This document shows, one piece after another, positions 12,289-21,382 of a DNA stretch of 34,215 nt (position 1 is its first letter; every line of letters starts with the position of its first letter). Source of the DNA: Clostridia bacterium (GTDB lineage: Bacteria; Bacillota; Clostridia; Oscillospirales; Acutalibacteraceae); contig JAGAPJ010000120.1 of the NCBI GenBank assembly GCA_017623315.1, positions 1 through 34,215 of the forward strand, in the 5' to 3' direction. The notes beneath the pieces were generated by a model. That model did not search any database and was not told the origin of the DNA. It saw only the letters and a program-made list of their open reading frames with translations. Both the position numbers and the translations under genes were made by a program.

Positions 12289-13416
12289 ATGGGCAGTATT
12301 TTTAATAAAAAGGAATATTCTAACAAGGGTATTCATTACACCACAGTACGTGTCGAGGCTGACGTAAGCCTTCGTACTGAATATTATTGGCATCCCGGTG
12401 TACCCGGCTTCGACCTTAAATATAATTTTGACGTTACAATGAATCACGGTGAAATAGCAGACGAAAATCTTAAAATTACCTGTAATGATAACCGTGTAAC
12501 AGTTAATAAAACCGAAATTACAATTCCCGAAGAGGTGCGTAATTCTACGCCTGAAATAATTGTTAACGTTGCTTATAAAAACGGTAACGATGAACTTGAT
12601 TGTAATATTGCAGTACCCCTAAAAAGTTGGGAAAATACCTTTAATGACGATTTTGAAGGTGATACACTTAATACTGACGTTTGGAAATCACACCGAAATC
12701 ATCTTACTTATGACAAGCCCGAGGATGCCGATACCTACAAGGTAATTGACCGCGCACAAGTAGCGCCTAACTGCTACACGGTGTCCGACAGTATGCTTAA
12801 TATGCTTATCACCGACGATGTTATTTATGACCCTATTAATAAGGAAACCTATCTTTACAGTGAATGTTGTTTAGACACCCGCGATTCTTTCTTACAAAAA
12901 TATGGTTGCTTCTCGGCACGTATTTCCTGTGCAAAATTCGGTGGCTTAAACACAGCGTTTTGGCTTTTGCCACTTGGTAAGTACAGCACAAAGTACACCA
13001 ACTTTAAGACTGAAGATGCTAAATGGGGTCTTGCTGAAATTGACATTCTTGAAACCTCGGCTGCGTGGGGTCAGGGTAACCGTTTTGCTATAACCGAGCA
13101 TTATTACGATTACACCAACAATTACGCACATATTCAGGAAGGCGAGTATTACGAGGTAGAGGACAAAATGACCGACTTCCACGTATTTACTTGTGTTTGG
13201 TTTGAAGATTCGCTTTATTACTACGTTGACGATAAATTGCTTCGTACTACCTTCGGTCTTCGAGCTGACGGTGTCGAGGGTGAAACCATGACCGAAGCCT
13301 ACATAATTGTTGACGTTTCCTGCTACCTTGACAACAGCTGGGTTGGCAAGCGTAACTTCACCAAAGCTGATTTACCCATTAAAGCTCAGGTTGACTGGGT
13401 AAAGGCTTACAAATAA
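12289..13416 (+). CDS. GH16-family enzyme without a signal peptide (paralogue 3)
   Basis: 375 residues from ATG 12289, which has GAGGGG exactly 7 bases upstream; the TTG at 12274 in the same frame overlaps that site and is rejected. The protein begins MGSIFNKKEYSNKG and has no hydrophobic segment, lipobox or linker, unlike the two paralogues. The YYWHPG module (about 32-112) and GH16 domain (about 117-375) are complete, with EIDILE placing Glu250, Asp252 and Glu255. It is therefore probably active but located in the cytoplasm, or exported by a route not visible here. An internal enzyme could shorten imported oligosaccharides. Alternatively the signal was lost after duplication and the protein is on its way to being a pseudogene, but the catalytic residues and a good ribosome binding site speak against that. 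Confidence 0.83.
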   Translation: MGSIFNKKEYSNKGIHYTTVRVEADVSLRTEYYWHPGVPGFDLKYNFDVTMNHGEIADENLKITCNDNRVTVNKTEITIPEEVRNSTPEIIVNVAYKNGNDELDCNIAVPLKSWENTFNDDFEGDTLNTDVWKSHRNHLTYDKPEDADTYKVIDRAQVAPNCYTVSDSMLNMLITDDVIYDPINKETYLYSECCLDTRDSFLQKYGCFSARISCAKFGGLNTAFWLLPLGKYSTKYTNFKTEDAKWGLAEIDILETSAAWGQGNRFAITEHYYDYTNNYAHIQEGEYYEVEDKMTDFHVFTCVWFEDSLYYYVDDKLLRTTFGLRADGVEGETMTEAYIIVDVSCYLDNSWVGKRNFTKADLPIKAQVDWVKAYK

Positions 13417-13436
13417 TTTTAAAAGAGGTGCTATAA

Positions 13437-14882
13437 ATGAAAAAAATTTTTAAAAAAACCTTAGCAATTTTACTTGTAATGGTATTTTGCTTTACACTTG
13501 CTGCATGCGGTGGCGAACAGGGTAGTAGTCAAGGTGGAAATTCTCAGCCCACCTCAACCCCGTCGGGTAGCAACAGCGCTGTTAACAGCGATGTAAATAG
13601 CGACGTAAATAGCGATTCTAACTCTAACCAAGGCGGTAACCAAAGCGCAAACAGCGGTCCTTCAAATTCGGATATTAAAATTGAAGTAAAAAATATGAAG
13701 GGCAGAGTATTTACCTTTGCCGCACCCTCTTGGGATAATACCGTTGAAACCGATTTGGACTGGGTTAAGGACTTAGAAAAGAAATATAACTGTAAATTTA
13801 AGAACCTAAACCTTAACAACGACTATACAACCCTTTACTCTTCGATTCTTTCGGGCAACCCTATTGCCGACGTTGTTGTATTTAATAACTCTAACTTCTA
13901 TCCTGCAGTTAAAAAAGGTCTTTTAATGGAAATGAAGTCCTCAAAGCTTATTAACTATCAGGATTCGGGTTGCTTTATCCCAAAAGCACAGGAAAAATTA
14001 ACCACAGTTAACGGCAAGCTTTACGGCGCTATTGATACATACGCTTTCCGTCATCTTTTGGTTTACAATCGTTCAATTATTAAGGGCAACGACGACCTTT
14101 TAACCCTTTATAACAACGGTCAGCTTACTTGGGATAAGCTTTATGAAATTTTACAAAAGGTTGTAAAAGCCGGCAAGTACGGTATTTCGGGTAAACAGAA
14201 CGAAGAAGGCATTATGCAAATCTTCATTCTTGCAAACGGCAGTACCTACTATAAGCGCGACGGTATTAACTTTACCTACAACCTTGAAAATCAAAACACC
14301 CGTGACGCTATTGAATTTGTTAGAAAGCTTAAAGCGGGCGGTCTGACAATGCCACTTGACGGCGGTAACTATCTTTATCCTCAAACACAGTTTGTTAAGG
14401 GTCGCGTTGCAATGATGATTGCTGACGGTTGGAACCTTGACTATTTTGCAAAGAATGCTAAGTTTGACTATGGTGTTGTTATGATTCCAAGTAAAAACAA
14501 CCCCAAGAGCGGTCTTGTAGACCTTACCGAATTTGAATGCTACAGTATTCCCGCAAGTGTTAAAGCATCAAGCGACGTTGAACTTATTTTTGCCGCTTGG
14601 AAGCAGGCTGAAGAAGCAAGCAATAACGGTAAAAAATACTCACTTACCAAAAAAAGTGATGCGCTTGATACTAAGGATGCGGCTATAATTAAAAAATATG
14701 CTGACGCTATTGAAAAGGGTCAGGGTATTGTTGATTACCGTAATGCATTGACCGACTATTATGCAGACGACCTTTATAACGCTGAACGTAATTGCCTTTA
14801 CGGTGCAAGTAGTGTTCAGGAATATCTTGAATCGGTTGGCGCAATTTACAAAGCAAAGGCAAAAAGCTTTAATAAGGGCTAA
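13437..14882 (+). CDS. Sugar ABC transporter solute-binding lipoprotein (first set)
   Basis: 481 residues, AGAGGTG before the start. The signal ends LAAC with Cys24 as lipid anchor. A Ser/Asn/Gly-rich linker with repeated NSDV units (about 25-75) precedes a family 1 solute-binding fold: an N-terminal lobe with W..DLEKKYNCKFK, a hinge region, and VKGRVAMMIADGWNLDYF near residue 325. It is expected to bind an oligosaccharide released by the GH16 enzymes and hand it to the two permeases encoded directly downstream. A stem-loop at 14897 separates it from the permease genes and could raise its expression relative to them, as is known for malE-type genes. The exact ligand cannot be read from the sequence. 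Confidence 0.88.
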   Translation: MKKIFKKTLAILLVMVFCFTLAACGGEQGSSQGGNSQPTSTPSGSNSAVNSDVNSDVNSDSNSNQGGNQSANSGPSNSDIKIEVKNMKGRVFTFAAPSWDNTVETDLDWVKDLEKKYNCKFKNLNLNNDYTTLYSSILSGNPIADVVVFNNSNFYPAVKKGLLMEMKSSKLINYQDSGCFIPKAQEKLTTVNGKLYGAIDTYAFRHLLVYNRSIIKGNDDLLTLYNNGQLTWDKLYEILQKVVKAGKYGISGKQNEEGIMQIFILANGSTYYKRDGINFTYNLENQNTRDAIEFVRKLKAGGLTMPLDGGNYLYPQTQFVKGRVAMMIADGWNLDYFAKNAKFDYGVVMIPSKNNPKSGLVDLTEFECYSIPASVKASSDVELIFAAWKQAEEASNNGKKYSLTKKSDALDTKDAAIIKKYADAIEKGQGIVDYRNALTDYYADDLYNAERNCLYGASSVQEYLESVGAIYKAKAKSFNKG

Positions 14883-14896
14883 TTTAAAAAGAAACG

Positions 14897-14917
14897 TGGC
14901 AGGCTTCTTGCCTGCCA
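14897..14917 (+). promoter_or_regulatory. Intercistronic stem-loop between binding-protein and permease genes
   Basis: TGGCAGGC-TTCTT-GCCTGCCA, a perfect 8-bp GC-rich stem with a 5-base loop and no T-run. It is in the place where solute-binding-protein mRNAs are often protected from 3' decay, giving an excess of binding protein over permease. Confidence 0.65.
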
Positions 14918-14941
14918 TATGCTTAAATGAGGTGAACGGCA

Positions 14942-15859
14942 ATGAAAGGAATAAAAAACAAATACACCAAAATGCAGCTTCGTGAAATGAAAACGGGCTA
15001 TATTTTTGTGTTGCCATTTATTATTGGCATTGTTTTCTTTCTTGCATTGCCGATTTTTGATTCTTTACGCATAAGCTTTGGCGATATTAATACCTTTAAC
15101 GGCTATGATATTGTTTTTAAAGGCTTTACGCATTATTTTGACGCTTTGGAGGATGTTGATTATATTAAATATCTGTCCGAAGCACTTAAGGACACGGCAA
15201 TAAACACACCGCTTATAGTGGTGGTTTCATTTGTTATTGCGATGCTATTAAAAAAGGAATTTGTGGGTCGTACAGCTTACCGCATAGTTTTCTTTTTGCC
15301 TGTAATTTTAAGCTCGGGAGTTATGGCTGACATTATGGTGGACACCTTGATTCAGTCGATTATTGACCCCACAACCGCTTCGGATATGGCAGCAGGGGTT
15401 TTGTCTGGCGGACAGGAATTTGTAACAAAGCTTTTACTTAGTTCTGACATTTCGACCGACATTTCAAGCTTTATTCTTTACGCACAGGAAAATATCTCGG
15501 TGGTATTAAGCCATTCGGGTATTCAAATTTTAATTTTCTTGGCGGCTTTACAGTCAATTTCACCCTCACTTTACGAGGCTTCGGCTATCGAGGGCGCAAC
15601 CGCGTGGGAAAACTTTTGGAAAATTACCTTACCAATGGTTAGCCCGCAGCTTTTAGTTGTTGTTTTATTTACAGTTATTGACCGTTTTACCGATATGAGC
15701 ACAAAAATTATGAAGTCAATTTACGATATTGGCTTTGTTGATTTACAGTTTGGCCGTTCATCTGCACAAGCGTGGCTTTACTGTGCAATAATCGGTGTTA
15801 TAGTTGCAATTTTATACGCTATTTTAAAGCGCACCGTATTCACTTATGAAGAACGTTAG
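14942..15859 (+). CDS. Sugar ABC transporter permease, MalF/UgpA type (first set)
   Basis: 305 residues from ATG 14942 with GAGGTG 7 bases upstream. About six membrane segments, beginning with IFVLPFIIGIVFFLALPIF at 21-39. The cytoplasmic EAA loop that contacts the ATPase is EASAIEGATAWENFWKITLP at 212-231, with the conserved alanine and glycine. A longer than usual loop (about 132-190) lies between the third and fourth segments. It pairs with the permease encoded 14 bases downstream and with the binding protein just upstream. No ATPase gene is present in the window, so it probably uses a shared MsmK/UgpC-type ATPase. Confidence 0.9.
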   Translation: MKGIKNKYTKMQLREMKTGYIFVLPFIIGIVFFLALPIFDSLRISFGDINTFNGYDIVFKGFTHYFDALEDVDYIKYLSEALKDTAINTPLIVVVSFVIAMLLKKEFVGRTAYRIVFFLPVILSSGVMADIMVDTLIQSIIDPTTASDMAAGVLSGGQEFVTKLLLSSDISTDISSFILYAQENISVVLSHSGIQILIFLAALQSISPSLYEASAIEGATAWENFWKITLPMVSPQLLVVVLFTVIDRFTDMSTKIMKSIYDIGFVDLQFGRSSAQAWLYCAIIGVIVAILYAILKRTVFTYEER

Positions 15860-15873
15860 AAGGGTGGGTAAAA

Positions 15874-16815
15874 ATGTTTAAATTAAAATCGCCTTCAATT
15901 AAAAAGCCAAGCAAAAAGCAACTTATAAGCTTTGGTCAGGCGTTTATTACGTATGTTTTACTTACCTGCTTGGCTTATATAATTATTTATCCTGTTTTTG
16001 CAAGGCTGATGTATTCCTTTATGACCTCAGCCGACCTTAACGACGACACAGTATTTCTATTTACCAAAAACTTTACTTTAGAAAATTGGGCAACAGCATG
16101 GCAGCTTATGAATTATGGTATTAGTTTTTTAAAAACTGCCTTTTTGGTGCTTTCATATACAGTTTTACAAACAGCCGCCGTTACCTTTATTGCTTACGGC
16201 TTGGCGCGTTTTCGCTTTCCGGGGCGCAGTCTTTTGTTTGTAATTTCAATTATTACCCTTATAATTCCGCCCCAAATTTTAAGTATTCCGCTTTACTTTC
16301 AGTTCCAAAACTTAAGTATTTTGGGTCTTAATACGGGTATGAATTTGCTTAATACACCCATACCTAATGCGCTTTTGTGTATAACAGGCTTGGGGCTAAA
16401 AAGCGGACTTTTAATATTTTTAATGCGTCAGTATTTTACAAGCTTTCCAAAAGAACTGGACGAAGCCGCCGCAATTGACGGCGCAGGTCCCTTTAAAACT
16501 TTCTTTTTGGTTGCGCTTCCAAGCGCTAGAACAATGCTTGTAACAATATTTTTATTTTCACTTGTATGGCAATGGACCGACCGCTTTTACGTTTCGGTTT
16601 TCGAACCGACAAGTAAATACCTGCAAATGATGGTAACACAGGTTTACGGTATGGTAAAGGTTGCTACTCAGGCTTCGGGCAATGTTGATGTGGTGGCGCA
16701 GTCGCTAATTAACAACTCGGCTTTGCTATTGTTTATTTTACCAATGGTAATTGTTTTCCTCTTCGGTCAGCGTTACTTTATAGAAGGCGTTGAACGTTCG
16801 GGCATTGTAGGATAA
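15874..16815 (+). CDS. Sugar ABC transporter permease, MalG/UgpE type (first set)
   Basis: 313 residues, AGAAGGGTGGG before the start. Six probable membrane segments; a basic cytoplasmic N-terminus (KLKSPSIKKPSKK) precedes the first at about 22-42. The EAA loop is DEAAAIDGAGPFKTFFLVALP at about 196-216, a close match to the family consensus EAAxxDGAxxxxxFxxIxLP. ARFRFPGRSLLF at about 111-122 is also typical of the MalG branch. It forms the translocation pore together with the product of the preceding gene. Confidence 0.92.
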   Translation: MFKLKSPSIKKPSKKQLISFGQAFITYVLLTCLAYIIIYPVFARLMYSFMTSADLNDDTVFLFTKNFTLENWATAWQLMNYGISFLKTAFLVLSYTVLQTAAVTFIAYGLARFRFPGRSLLFVISIITLIIPPQILSIPLYFQFQNLSILGLNTGMNLLNTPIPNALLCITGLGLKSGLLIFLMRQYFTSFPKELDEAAAIDGAGPFKTFFLVALPSARTMLVTIFLFSLVWQWTDRFYVSVFEPTSKYLQMMVTQVYGMVKVATQASGNVDVVAQSLINNSALLLFILPMVIVFLFGQRYFIEGVERSGIVG

Positions 16816-16839
16816 TTTAAAAGAAAGGTGCTTTATTTT

Positions 16840-19578
16840 ATGAAGAATAATATATGCCGTATAACGTCATTGATTCTGGCAATAAGTGTAAGCGCCTCTA
16901 TGCTTACCGCTTGCAGTAAACAGGTTAATAAAGCGGTTGACCTTTCGGTTTATTTATCCGAAATAAGCGATGAAGATACAAACGGTGCAATTACTTATTC
17001 TAATTATATTAAAAATTATACTGCCACCACTATTGACGCTAAGGCAAAGGTAATTACTAAAGAAACCGAATGTATAATTGGCAATACACAGGTTTCACAG
17101 TTCAGCGTTATGGAGACGGGGCTTTACCGCCTTTGCGCTGAAATCAAAGGCGAAAAGGATATCCTTGCCGATTATTACGGCAGTCTTAAAATTGACGGCG
17201 AATATCCCTTTTTTGAATGTGAGCAAATTTATTTTGCAAAAAAATGGGTTAATAATAACGAATTTGACGTTAAAAACCAACCCCAACTAACGGAAGCTGA
17301 AAATTATATAAGTTTTGCTAAAAGCGAAAAAAGCTATACCGCAGGGGAATTGTATTTTTATCTTGAGGAGGGTGTGCATAGTTTAGAATTCACACCCGAA
17401 AACCAAAACGTTGAATTTTTGTCTCTTTATTTTGAAGGCTATAAAAACACCGATTTGGTAATAGGTAATCCAAAAGAAAATAACGCCGATGCGGTAATTA
17501 TTCAGGCTGAAAATCCTGATAGCAGAAGCAAATCTTCAATTCTTGAACAAATAGACCGTACCTCTGCCGCAACTGTGCCTGTTTGTCTTGACAGGGCAAC
17601 CTATAACACCTTGGGCGGTAATTCCTGGTCTAAACTCGGCGAAAGCGTGACTTGGAAAATGTCTGTCGAAAATGATGGTTGGTACTGTATTAATTTGCGT
17701 GTCCGTCAGGATTATTCGGTGGGTGCGGTTTCTTGCCGTCGTGTTTTGGTTGACGGGCAAGAAATAAAACAAAATATGCCCGATATTAAGGTGCCTTATT
17801 CGGCTTCGTGGCAACGCCTTACGGTTAGCGACGAAAACAACAAGCCGATATACCTTTACCTTAAAAAAGGTGAACACACCGTAACTATGGAATGTTCGCT
17901 AGGCTCTTTAAAGGACGTTGTGCCCGTAGTTAAAAATAGCGTTAACGAATGTAACCGCATTTACCGTCGAATTATTATGATAACAGGCACAAACCCTGAC
18001 CTTTACCGTGACTATAACCTTGACGAAAAGCTTGAAGACATTTTTAAGGATATACAGCATCAGCGCGATATACTTAACGACGTTGCCGATTATTTATCGT
18101 CCCTTTCCGACAGTGGTGAATCTGATGCGGCAGTTTTTAGAAAGCTAGTACGTCAGTTTGACGAATTTTTGAAGGATTCGGATAATATCCAAGGTCAAAT
18201 TAACACCTTAAACGCTAATATAAGCGCTATAGGCACATGGCTTTTGGAATGTACCTCACAGCCGTTGGAAATTGACTGGCTCGAGCTTTTACCCTATGGT
18301 CAGGAAGCCGAGAAAATTAACGCGAACTTTTTTAAACAGTTGTGGCACGATATTGTGCGTATTTTTAAATCCTACGTTGAAAGCTATAACGTTATAGGTG
18401 AAACCGAAACTGACAAAAACGTAGATGTTTGGGTTGTAACAGGACGTGACCAAATACAAATTATTGAAAGCCTTGCCAATAACGACTTTACAAAGCAAAC
18501 TAACATAGGTGTACGACTTAAGCTTGTTTCGGGCGATTCTATAATGGCGGCAACGGTAGCGGATATCGGTCCCGACGTTACGTTATTTAACGGTGCGCCC
18601 AACGTTATAAGCTATGCCGTAAGAAGTGCAACGGTTGATTTATCTAAGCTTGACGGCTTTGACGAGGTTATTAAGGACTTTTACCCCTCGGCTTTAGAAC
18701 CGTATTATTTACAGGGTGGGGTATACGCCTTACCCGAAAGCCAAAGCTTCCCAATGCTGTTTTACCGCAAGGATATTTTAAAGGAGCTTGAATTAGAGGT
18801 TCCGACTACTTGGGACGAGGTTTATGACTGTATAACAACACTTCAAAAAAATAATATGACCTTTGGTTGCCCAACCTATGATGTGTTTTTATATCAAAAC
18901 GGTGGCGCATATTATAACCAAAAGCGTACGGTTTCACTTTTGAATTCGGAAGAAAGTGTAAAAGCCTTTAAAACCTGGACGAAATTTTATACTAACTTTA
19001 ATTTACCCTTAAGCTATAACTTTATTAACCGTTTTAGAAGCGGTGAAATGCCCGTAGCAATTGCCGACTATAACAGCTATAACAGCTTGGTTGTATTTGC
19101 ACCCGAAATTAGCGGCAATTGGGGTATGACAACCGTTCCGGGTACTGTTAAAGCCGACGGCAGTGTTGACCATTCGGTAAGCACATCGGGCACAGGGGCA
19201 ATGATTTTTTCAAAAAGCGGCGATATTGATTCATCTTGGCGCTTTTTGAAATGGTGGGTAAGCGGTAAAACCCAAACCGACTACGCAACAAAGCTTGAAA
19301 CAAAGCTTGGCGCTTCGGCGCGTGTAATGGTGTCTTCCAAAACCGCGTTTGAAAACCTTAATTGGACAAGTGAACAGTCTGCCGCTATTAAAGAGCAATG
19401 GAAATGGACTGTCGGCACACCCGAGGTTCCGGGTGGTTACCTTATGACCCGCCACATTAACAACATTTTCCGCAAGGTTGTTTACCAAGGTGATGACCTG
19501 CGTGAAACGGTTGGCGAATATAAAAATATTGTAGATAAAGAGCTTACCTTAAAGCGCGAAGAATACGGACTGAAATGA
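16840..19578 (+). CDS. Giant solute-binding lipoprotein with N-terminal CBM-like domains (second ABC set)
   Basis: 912 residues from ATG 16840; AAAGGTG lies 9 bases upstream and the GTG at 16828 is part of that site. The signal ends LTAC (Cys25). Residues about 40-200 and 220-360 are two beta-sandwich-like modules; the second starts IIQAENPDS and has GWYCINLRVRQD, VLVDGQEI and GEHTVTME, the strand order of CBM6/35-type folds. Residues 375-500 are helical, probably a coiled coil. From about 505 there is a complete family 1 solute-binding domain, with YALPESQSFPMLFYRKDIL and PTTWDEVYD as its clearest landmarks. Ordinary binding proteins have 400-550 residues, so the N-terminal half is an extra module that could hold glycan chains near the transporter. 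I recall similarly large binding proteins beside YIP1 and DUF5696 genes in Paenibacillus. Confidence 0.83.
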   Translation: MKNNICRITSLILAISVSASMLTACSKQVNKAVDLSVYLSEISDEDTNGAITYSNYIKNYTATTIDAKAKVITKETECIIGNTQVSQFSVMETGLYRLCAEIKGEKDILADYYGSLKIDGEYPFFECEQIYFAKKWVNNNEFDVKNQPQLTEAENYISFAKSEKSYTAGELYFYLEEGVHSLEFTPENQNVEFLSLYFEGYKNTDLVIGNPKENNADAVIIQAENPDSRSKSSILEQIDRTSAATVPVCLDRATYNTLGGNSWSKLGESVTWKMSVENDGWYCINLRVRQDYSVGAVSCRRVLVDGQEIKQNMPDIKVPYSASWQRLTVSDENNKPIYLYLKKGEHTVTMECSLGSLKDVVPVVKNSVNECNRIYRRIIMITGTNPDLYRDYNLDEKLEDIFKDIQHQRDILNDVADYLSSLSDSGESDAAVFRKLVRQFDEFLKDSDNIQGQINTLNANISAIGTWLLECTSQPLEIDWLELLPYGQEAEKINANFFKQLWHDIVRIFKSYVESYNVIGETETDKNVDVWVVTGRDQIQIIESLANNDFTKQTNIGVRLKLVSGDSIMAATVADIGPDVTLFNGAPNVISYAVRSATVDLSKLDGFDEVIKDFYPSALEPYYLQGGVYALPESQSFPMLFYRKDILKELELEVPTTWDEVYDCITTLQKNNMTFGCPTYDVFLYQNGGAYYNQKRTVSLLNSEESVKAFKTWTKFYTNFNLPLSYNFINRFRSGEMPVAIADYNSYNSLVVFAPEISGNWGMTTVPGTVKADGSVDHSVSTSGTGAMIFSKSGDIDSSWRFLKWWVSGKTQTDYATKLETKLGASARVMVSSKTAFENLNWTSEQSAAIKEQWKWTVGTPEVPGGYLMTRHINNIFRKVVYQGDDLRETVGEYKNIVDKELTLKREEYGLK

Positions 19579-19589
19579 GGTGAAGATGA

Positions 19590-20501
19590 ATGCAAGCACA
19601 AAAAAATAAAGTTTCGGTATTAAAGCAAATGAAAAAGAAAAAGCATTGCTATTTGTTTTTGGCGCCCTTTTTTATCTTATTTTTGCTTTTTACCGTTGTG
19701 CCCGTTTTAATGGCAATGGGGCTTTCATTCACTTCCTTCAATGTTTTTGAAGCACCTAAATTTGTTGGGCTTAAAAATTATGTTCAGTTGTTCTTTTATG
19801 ACGACCTTTTTATAAAATCCTTTTCAAACACTCTTACAATTGCAATTTTTGTAGGCCCTTTAGGCTATTTGCTATCTCTTGTGGTGGCATGGTCTATTAA
19901 TGAACTAGCCCCTGCACTTCGTACCGTTTTGGTGGTGCTTTTCTATGCACCTTCAATTTCGGGTAACGCCTATATGATTTGGACGCTTATGTTCAACGGT
20001 GACGCTTACGGTCTTTTAAACGCTTGGGGCAAAAAGTTTGGTTTAATTAACGAGCCTATACAATGGCTTACCGACACAAAATATATGATGATTTGCGTAA
20101 TCGTTGTAAGCCTTTGGATGAGTCTTGGTACAGGCTTCCTGTCCTTTGTTGCGGCGCTTCAGGGTATAGACCGCAGTCTTTACGAATCGGCCGCAATTGA
20201 CGGTGTACATAATCGTTGGCAGGAATTATGGTTTGTAACCCTTCCTTCAATGAAGCCTCAGTTACTTTTCGGTGCGGTGCTTGCAATTACGGGCGCTTTT
20301 TCTGTTGGCGAGGTTTGTACAAATTTGTGCGGTAATCCCAGTACCGACTATGCCGTTCACACCCTTTTAAATCATATGCAGGACTATGGTAACACCCGTT
20401 ATGAAATGGGCTATGCCTGTGCAATTTCCACCTTTTTGTTTGTGCTTATGATGGGTGCTAATCAGCTTGTCAACAAGCTTTTAAGAAGGGTGGGCAGCTG
20501 A
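19590..20501 (+). CDS. Sugar ABC transporter permease, MalF/UgpA type (second set)
   Basis: 303 residues from ATG 19590; GAGGTG is 7 bases upstream. The ATG at 19586 lies in another frame and stops after 7 codons. Membrane segments start at about residue 21 (YLFLAPFFILFLLFTVVPVLM), and the EAA loop is ESAAIDGVHNRWQELWFVTLP at 199-219. Downstream of the giant binding protein and one base before the partner permease gene, so the three form a second importer set distinct from the first. The two MalF-type permeases of the window differ clearly in sequence, so this is not a recent duplication. Confidence 0.92.
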   Translation: MQAQKNKVSVLKQMKKKKHCYLFLAPFFILFLLFTVVPVLMAMGLSFTSFNVFEAPKFVGLKNYVQLFFYDDLFIKSFSNTLTIAIFVGPLGYLLSLVVAWSINELAPALRTVLVVLFYAPSISGNAYMIWTLMFNGDAYGLLNAWGKKFGLINEPIQWLTDTKYMMICVIVVSLWMSLGTGFLSFVAALQGIDRSLYESAAIDGVHNRWQELWFVTLPSMKPQLLFGAVLAITGAFSVGEVCTNLCGNPSTDYAVHTLLNHMQDYGNTRYEMGYACAISTFLFVLMMGANQLVNKLLRRVGS

Positions 20502-20502
20502 T

Positions 20503-21378
20503 ATGAAGGTAATGAAGGGACTGGCTAATCAGTCACGGTATGCACGTTCAAATTTTGGCGGTATTGTAAATCTTTTGTGGCTTTTGCTTTTTGCTTCGGC
20601 AATGGCACTTCCTATGGTGTTTACGGTAAGTAATGCCTTTAAGCCGCTTGAAGAGCTGTTTGTTTTTCCGCCTAATTTAATTGTTAAAAACCCAACCTTA
20701 AATAACTTTGCGGGTATTTCAAGCGTATTGCGTGAATCTTGGGTGCCTGTTGGCCGTAACATTATAAATTCGGTTACCATTACCGCCTTTGGCGTTTTGG
20801 GTCAGGTTATATTTGCTTCTTTGGCGGCTTACGTCCTTGCTAAAGAGGTTTTCCCAGGCTCGAAATTGCTTAACAAGGTAATTGTTTTGTCACTTATGTT
20901 TAACGGTACGGTTACCTCCATACCCACCTATATAATTATGGCTAACTTAAAAATCGTTAACAGCCATTTGGCACTAATTTTGCCCGCCTGCGCTTCATCC
21001 TTGGGGCTTTTCCTTATGAAGCAGTTTATGGAACAAATGGTGCATACCACCATTTTGGAAGCGGCAAGGGTAGACGGTGCAAGTGAATTGCGCATTTTCT
21101 TTCAAATTGTAATGCCAATGTGCAAACCCGCTTGGCTTACGCTTATAATTCTTTCTTTCCAAAGCCTTTGGGGCAATACGGGCGGGCTTTATATTTACGA
21201 TGATGAATTAAAAACCCTGCCTTATGCCCTTCAAAACATTATGTCGGGCGGTACTATTGCCCGAAGCGGTGTATCTTCGGCGGTTGCATTACTGCTTATA
21301 ATTCCACCCCTTGTAACCTTTATTTTGTCGCAGTCAAATATTTTGGAAACTATGGGAAGCTCCGGTATAAAGGAATGA
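20503..21378 (+). CDS. Sugar ABC transporter permease, MalG/UgpE type (second set)
   Basis: 291 residues, starting one base after the preceding stop; its ribosome binding site (AAGGGTGGG) lies inside the upstream gene, so translation is probably coupled. Six membrane segments; AAYVLAKEVFPGSKLL at about 108-123 and the EAA loop EAARVDGASELRIFFQIVMP at 186-205 are typical of the MalG branch. Partner of the permease encoded just upstream. Confidence 0.92.
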   Translation: MKVMKGLANQSRYARSNFGGIVNLLWLLLFASAMALPMVFTVSNAFKPLEELFVFPPNLIVKNPTLNNFAGISSVLRESWVPVGRNIINSVTITAFGVLGQVIFASLAAYVLAKEVFPGSKLLNKVIVLSLMFNGTVTSIPTYIIMANLKIVNSHLALILPACASSLGLFLMKQFMEQMVHTTILEAARVDGASELRIFFQIVMPMCKPAWLTLIILSFQSLWGNTGGLYIYDDELKTLPYALQNIMSGGTIARSGVSSAVALLLIIPPLVTFILSQSNILETMGSSGIKE

Positions 21379-21382
21379 TAAT

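Noticed and set aside
14897-14917. Terminator between binding-protein and permease genes
   Set aside because: The stem is strong but no U-tract follows, and the downstream permeases have no own promoter; a stabilising stem-loop is more likely.
16828-16839. GTG start for the giant binding protein
   Set aside because: The GTG is part of the ribosome binding site for ATG 16840, which begins a standard lipoprotein signal.
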